Both the position numbers and the translations under genes were made by a program. A stretch of DNA of 7,208 bases from Spartobacteria bacterium (GTDB lineage: Bacteria; Verrucomicrobiota; Verrucomicrobiia; Chthoniobacterales; Chthoniobacteraceae): positions 1-7,208 of the forward strand of contig JANXZI010000376.1 of assembly GCA_025355595.1 (NCBI GenBank), in the 5' to 3' direction. Positions 6,117-7,208 of the stretch are shown here, piece after piece. The number at the start of each line of letters is the position of its first letter. The first letter of the stretch is position 1. The notes beneath the pieces were generated by a model that did not search any database, was not told where the DNA came from, and saw only the letters and a program-made list of their open reading frames with translations.

Positions 6117-6154
6117 CACCCGTGCCTCCGGGGGCGGCGACCATCCCAGCGCGC

Positions 6155-6454
6155 CTACTTCGCAGCCTTGCCGTAGCTTTGCGCGAGATAGTTAAGAAGC
6201 GCGTCCACCTTTTCCGGTGGCAGCGGTGCGCCGTATTTCGCCTGCATCTTCGCCACGGACGCCTTCCACTGGTCGCGCGTGAAGGCGGGCTGCGTGGTGA
6301 TGTATTCGTGCGAGTGGCACATGATGCAGTTTGCCTGCACAAGTTCCGCACCGGGCGCGGCTTTGAATGCGGGATTCTCGTCGGGGAGCTTCCAATCGTC
6401 GGCGGCGACGGCGATGGCGGTGCAGGCGAAAATTGCGATGGGGATTTGTTTCAT
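6155..6454 (-). CDS. Sulfite dehydrogenase cytochrome c subunit (SorB-like)
   Basis: A 99-residue exported monohaem cytochrome c. The signal peptide covers residues 1-18 (MKQIPIAIFACTAIAVA, cleavage near AVAAD). The haem site is CIMCH (Cys43, Cys46, His47) in ANCIMCHSHEYITTQP, and Met70 in the KMQAKYGAP segment fits as the axial ligand. This order (haem site, YITTQP, W-x-x-x-V-x-K-M, YGAP, then a final L-x-Y-L helix) is the pattern of SorB, the small subunit that takes electrons from the molybdenum subunit SorA and passes them to the respiratory chain. The length matches SorB. It lies downstream of the sorA-like gene on the same strand after a 130-nt gap filled by repeats, so co-transcription is likely. 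No Shine-Dalgarno sequence is evident before the ATG. I give no gene symbol because other small sulfite-dehydrogenase cytochromes look alike. Confidence 0.85.
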   Translation of the reverse strand: MKQIPIAIFACTAIAVAADDWKLPDENPAFKAAPGAELVQANCIMCHSHEYITTQPAFTRDQWKASVAKMQAKYGAPLPPEKVDALLNYLAQSYGKAAK

Positions 6455-6497
6455 GGCTCAGGCGTGGTGTTGAAAGCGGAGTTTCTCTTAATCCGAA

Positions 6498-6574
6498 TCT
6501 TATTCTTATTCTGCGAGCGGAGCGCACAGCGGAGACGCGGAGGATTACGAATACGATTAGGAATAAGAATAAGA
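6498..6574. repeat. Inverted pair of hexamer arrays, consensus GAATAA
   Basis: The right arm runs in 6-nt steps on the plus strand: GAATAC (6549), GATTAG (6555), GAATAA (6561), GAATAA (6567). The left arm, read on the minus strand, gives GAATAA, GAATAA, GATTCG, GATTAA. Arms 6498-6511 and 6561-6574 are perfectly complementary over 14 bp. The spacer holds three copies of a (A/C)GCGGAG unit at 6516-6522, 6528-6534 and 6536-6542. The arms are AT-rich, unlike the surrounding genes. The element lies in the gap between the two sulfite dehydrogenase genes and would be present in their shared transcript. Confidence 0.75.
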
Positions 6575-6584
6575 GGGAGGCAGT

Positions 6585-7208
6585 TCACGCTTTTTGCACG
6601 GTGACGGTGACGGTCTCCACGACGTTGCGCATATAGCCGGCGGGATTCCACAGCGGCTCGAGCGGCTGCGACTGGCCGAGCGTGTTCGTCGCCTTGCAGC
6701 GCAGCTTGTGCGGCCCCTCTTTGGTGAGAGTGAAAGTGATCGTCCACTCGCGGAACGAAAATTTTCCAAGATCGCGACCGAGCTGTGCTTCGCGCCACGA
6801 GCGCCCGCCATTGCTGCTGAAGAGCACCTCGCGGATACCATGCCCGCCGTCGAAAGCGATGCCCTTCACGATCTGCTGCGCACCCGCGCGGAACTGCGCG
6901 CCGTCCACGATGCTCGTGATGAATGACCGCACGTTGAAGCGTGAAATCGGCACCGTTTTTTTCGGCACGGTGCCGGGCGCGACAGCGGCGCATTCCGTGT
7001 CCGGGATGCGATACGCGGGGTCCATCCAGAAGCCCTTGAACGTCTCATCCACGACGGTGATCTCGTGCAGGTGCTTTACCCAGTACGTGCCGTAGTGCCC
7101 CGGCACGACGAGGCGCAGCGGGAAGCCGTTCAGCCACGGCAGCGGCTCGCCGTTCATCTCGTAGGCGAGCAGGAGATCGGGATCGAGCGCCTGCTCCACG
7201 TCGAGGGC
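6585..7208 (-). CDS. Sulfite dehydrogenase molybdenum subunit (SorA-like), C-terminal part
   Basis: The C-terminal 207 residues of a sulfite oxidase-family molybdoenzyme; the gene runs off the right edge, so its start, signal peptide and catalytic cysteine lie outside. The first part (ALDVEQALDPD, LLAYEMNGEPLPWLNGFPLR, LVVPGHYGTYWVKHLHEI, then GFWMDPAYRIPD) is the end of the molybdopterin-binding domain with its conserved NGEPLP and GxYGxxWVKxL segments. From about FNVRSFITS onward comes the immunoglobulin-like dimerisation domain (Mo-co_dimer): GIAFDGGHGIREVLFSSNGG, SFREWTITFTLTKEGPHKLR, CKATNTLGQSQP and PLWNPAGYMRNVVETVTV. With the adjacent SorB-like cytochrome this points to periplasmic oxidation of sulfite to sulfate with cytochrome c as acceptor. 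The in-frame GTG at 7199 is internal, because the conserved coding sequence continues upstream to the window edge. The stop TGA is at 6587-6585. Confidence 0.92.
   Translation of the reverse strand, partial: ALDVEQALDPDLLLAYEMNGEPLPWLNGFPLRLVVPGHYGTYWVKHLHEITVVDETFKGFWMDPAYRIPDTECAAVAPGTVPKKTVPISRFNVRSFITSIVDGAQFRAGAQQIVKGIAFDGGHGIREVLFSSNGGRSWREAQLGRDLGKFSFREWTITFTLTKEGPHKLRCKATNTLGQSQPLEPLWNPAGYMRNVVETVTVTVQKA

Noticed and set aside
6117..6154. Terminator in the 38-nt convergent gap
   Set aside because: The GC-rich run CCTCCGGGGGCGG gives no stable stem with a U-tract on either strand.
6451..6993. 180-codon minus-strand frame spanning the end of the sorA-like gene and the repeat gap
   Set aside because: It is an alternate frame of the sorA-like coding region; the correct frame carries the sulfite oxidase motifs to a stop at 6585.

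Overview
The window looks like chromosomal DNA of a GC-rich bacterium of the Planctomycetota-Verrucomicrobiota group, most likely a verrucomicrobium. The grounds are a secreted protein joining a planctomycete-type cytochrome c domain to a formylglycine-enzyme-like domain, a stand-alone HNH endonuclease of a type common there, start codons without clear Shine-Dalgarno sequences, and intergenic arrays of short iterated units. This placement is inference from gene content; no rRNA or other phylogenetic marker is present.

Layout, left to right. Minus strand 1441-2: secreted cytochrome c / FGE-like fusion. 1442-1853: non-coding gap with two arrays of 7-nt units, one of them present on both strands as an inverted pair, then a good promoter (TTGACA, 17 nt, TAGCTT). 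Plus strand 1854-2462: HNH endonuclease. 2463-2660: convergent gap filled by a second heptamer-based inverted pair. Minus strand 3398-2661: soluble protein with a C-terminal UvrB/UvrC motif, with its own promoter. Minus strand 4171-3512: lipoprotein of unknown function. Minus strand 5302-4277: aspartate-semialdehyde dehydrogenase (asd) with all expected active-site residues. 5303-5445: divergent promoter region. Plus strand 5446-5598: what appears to be the decayed N-terminus of a DNA methyltransferase, overlapping by ATGA the start of a small membrane protein (5595-6116). Minus strand 7208-6155: a sulfite dehydrogenase pair, the molybdenum subunit (cut by the window edge) followed by its small cytochrome c subunit, separated by a gap carrying a third inverted array, this one of 6-nt units.

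Most genes are unrelated housekeeping or accessory functions under separate promoters. The only clear functional unit is the sulfite-oxidising SorA/SorB-like pair, which would act in the periplasm and pass electrons from sulfite to the respiratory chain; the secreted cytochrome/FGE-like protein at the other end is a second c-type haem protein but shows no direct link to it.

The least expected observations are (1) the family of iterated 6-7 nt arrays, three of them arranged as inverted pairs, in three different intergenic gaps, and (2) the methyltransferase remnant whose promoter now appears to serve a membrane protein gene.
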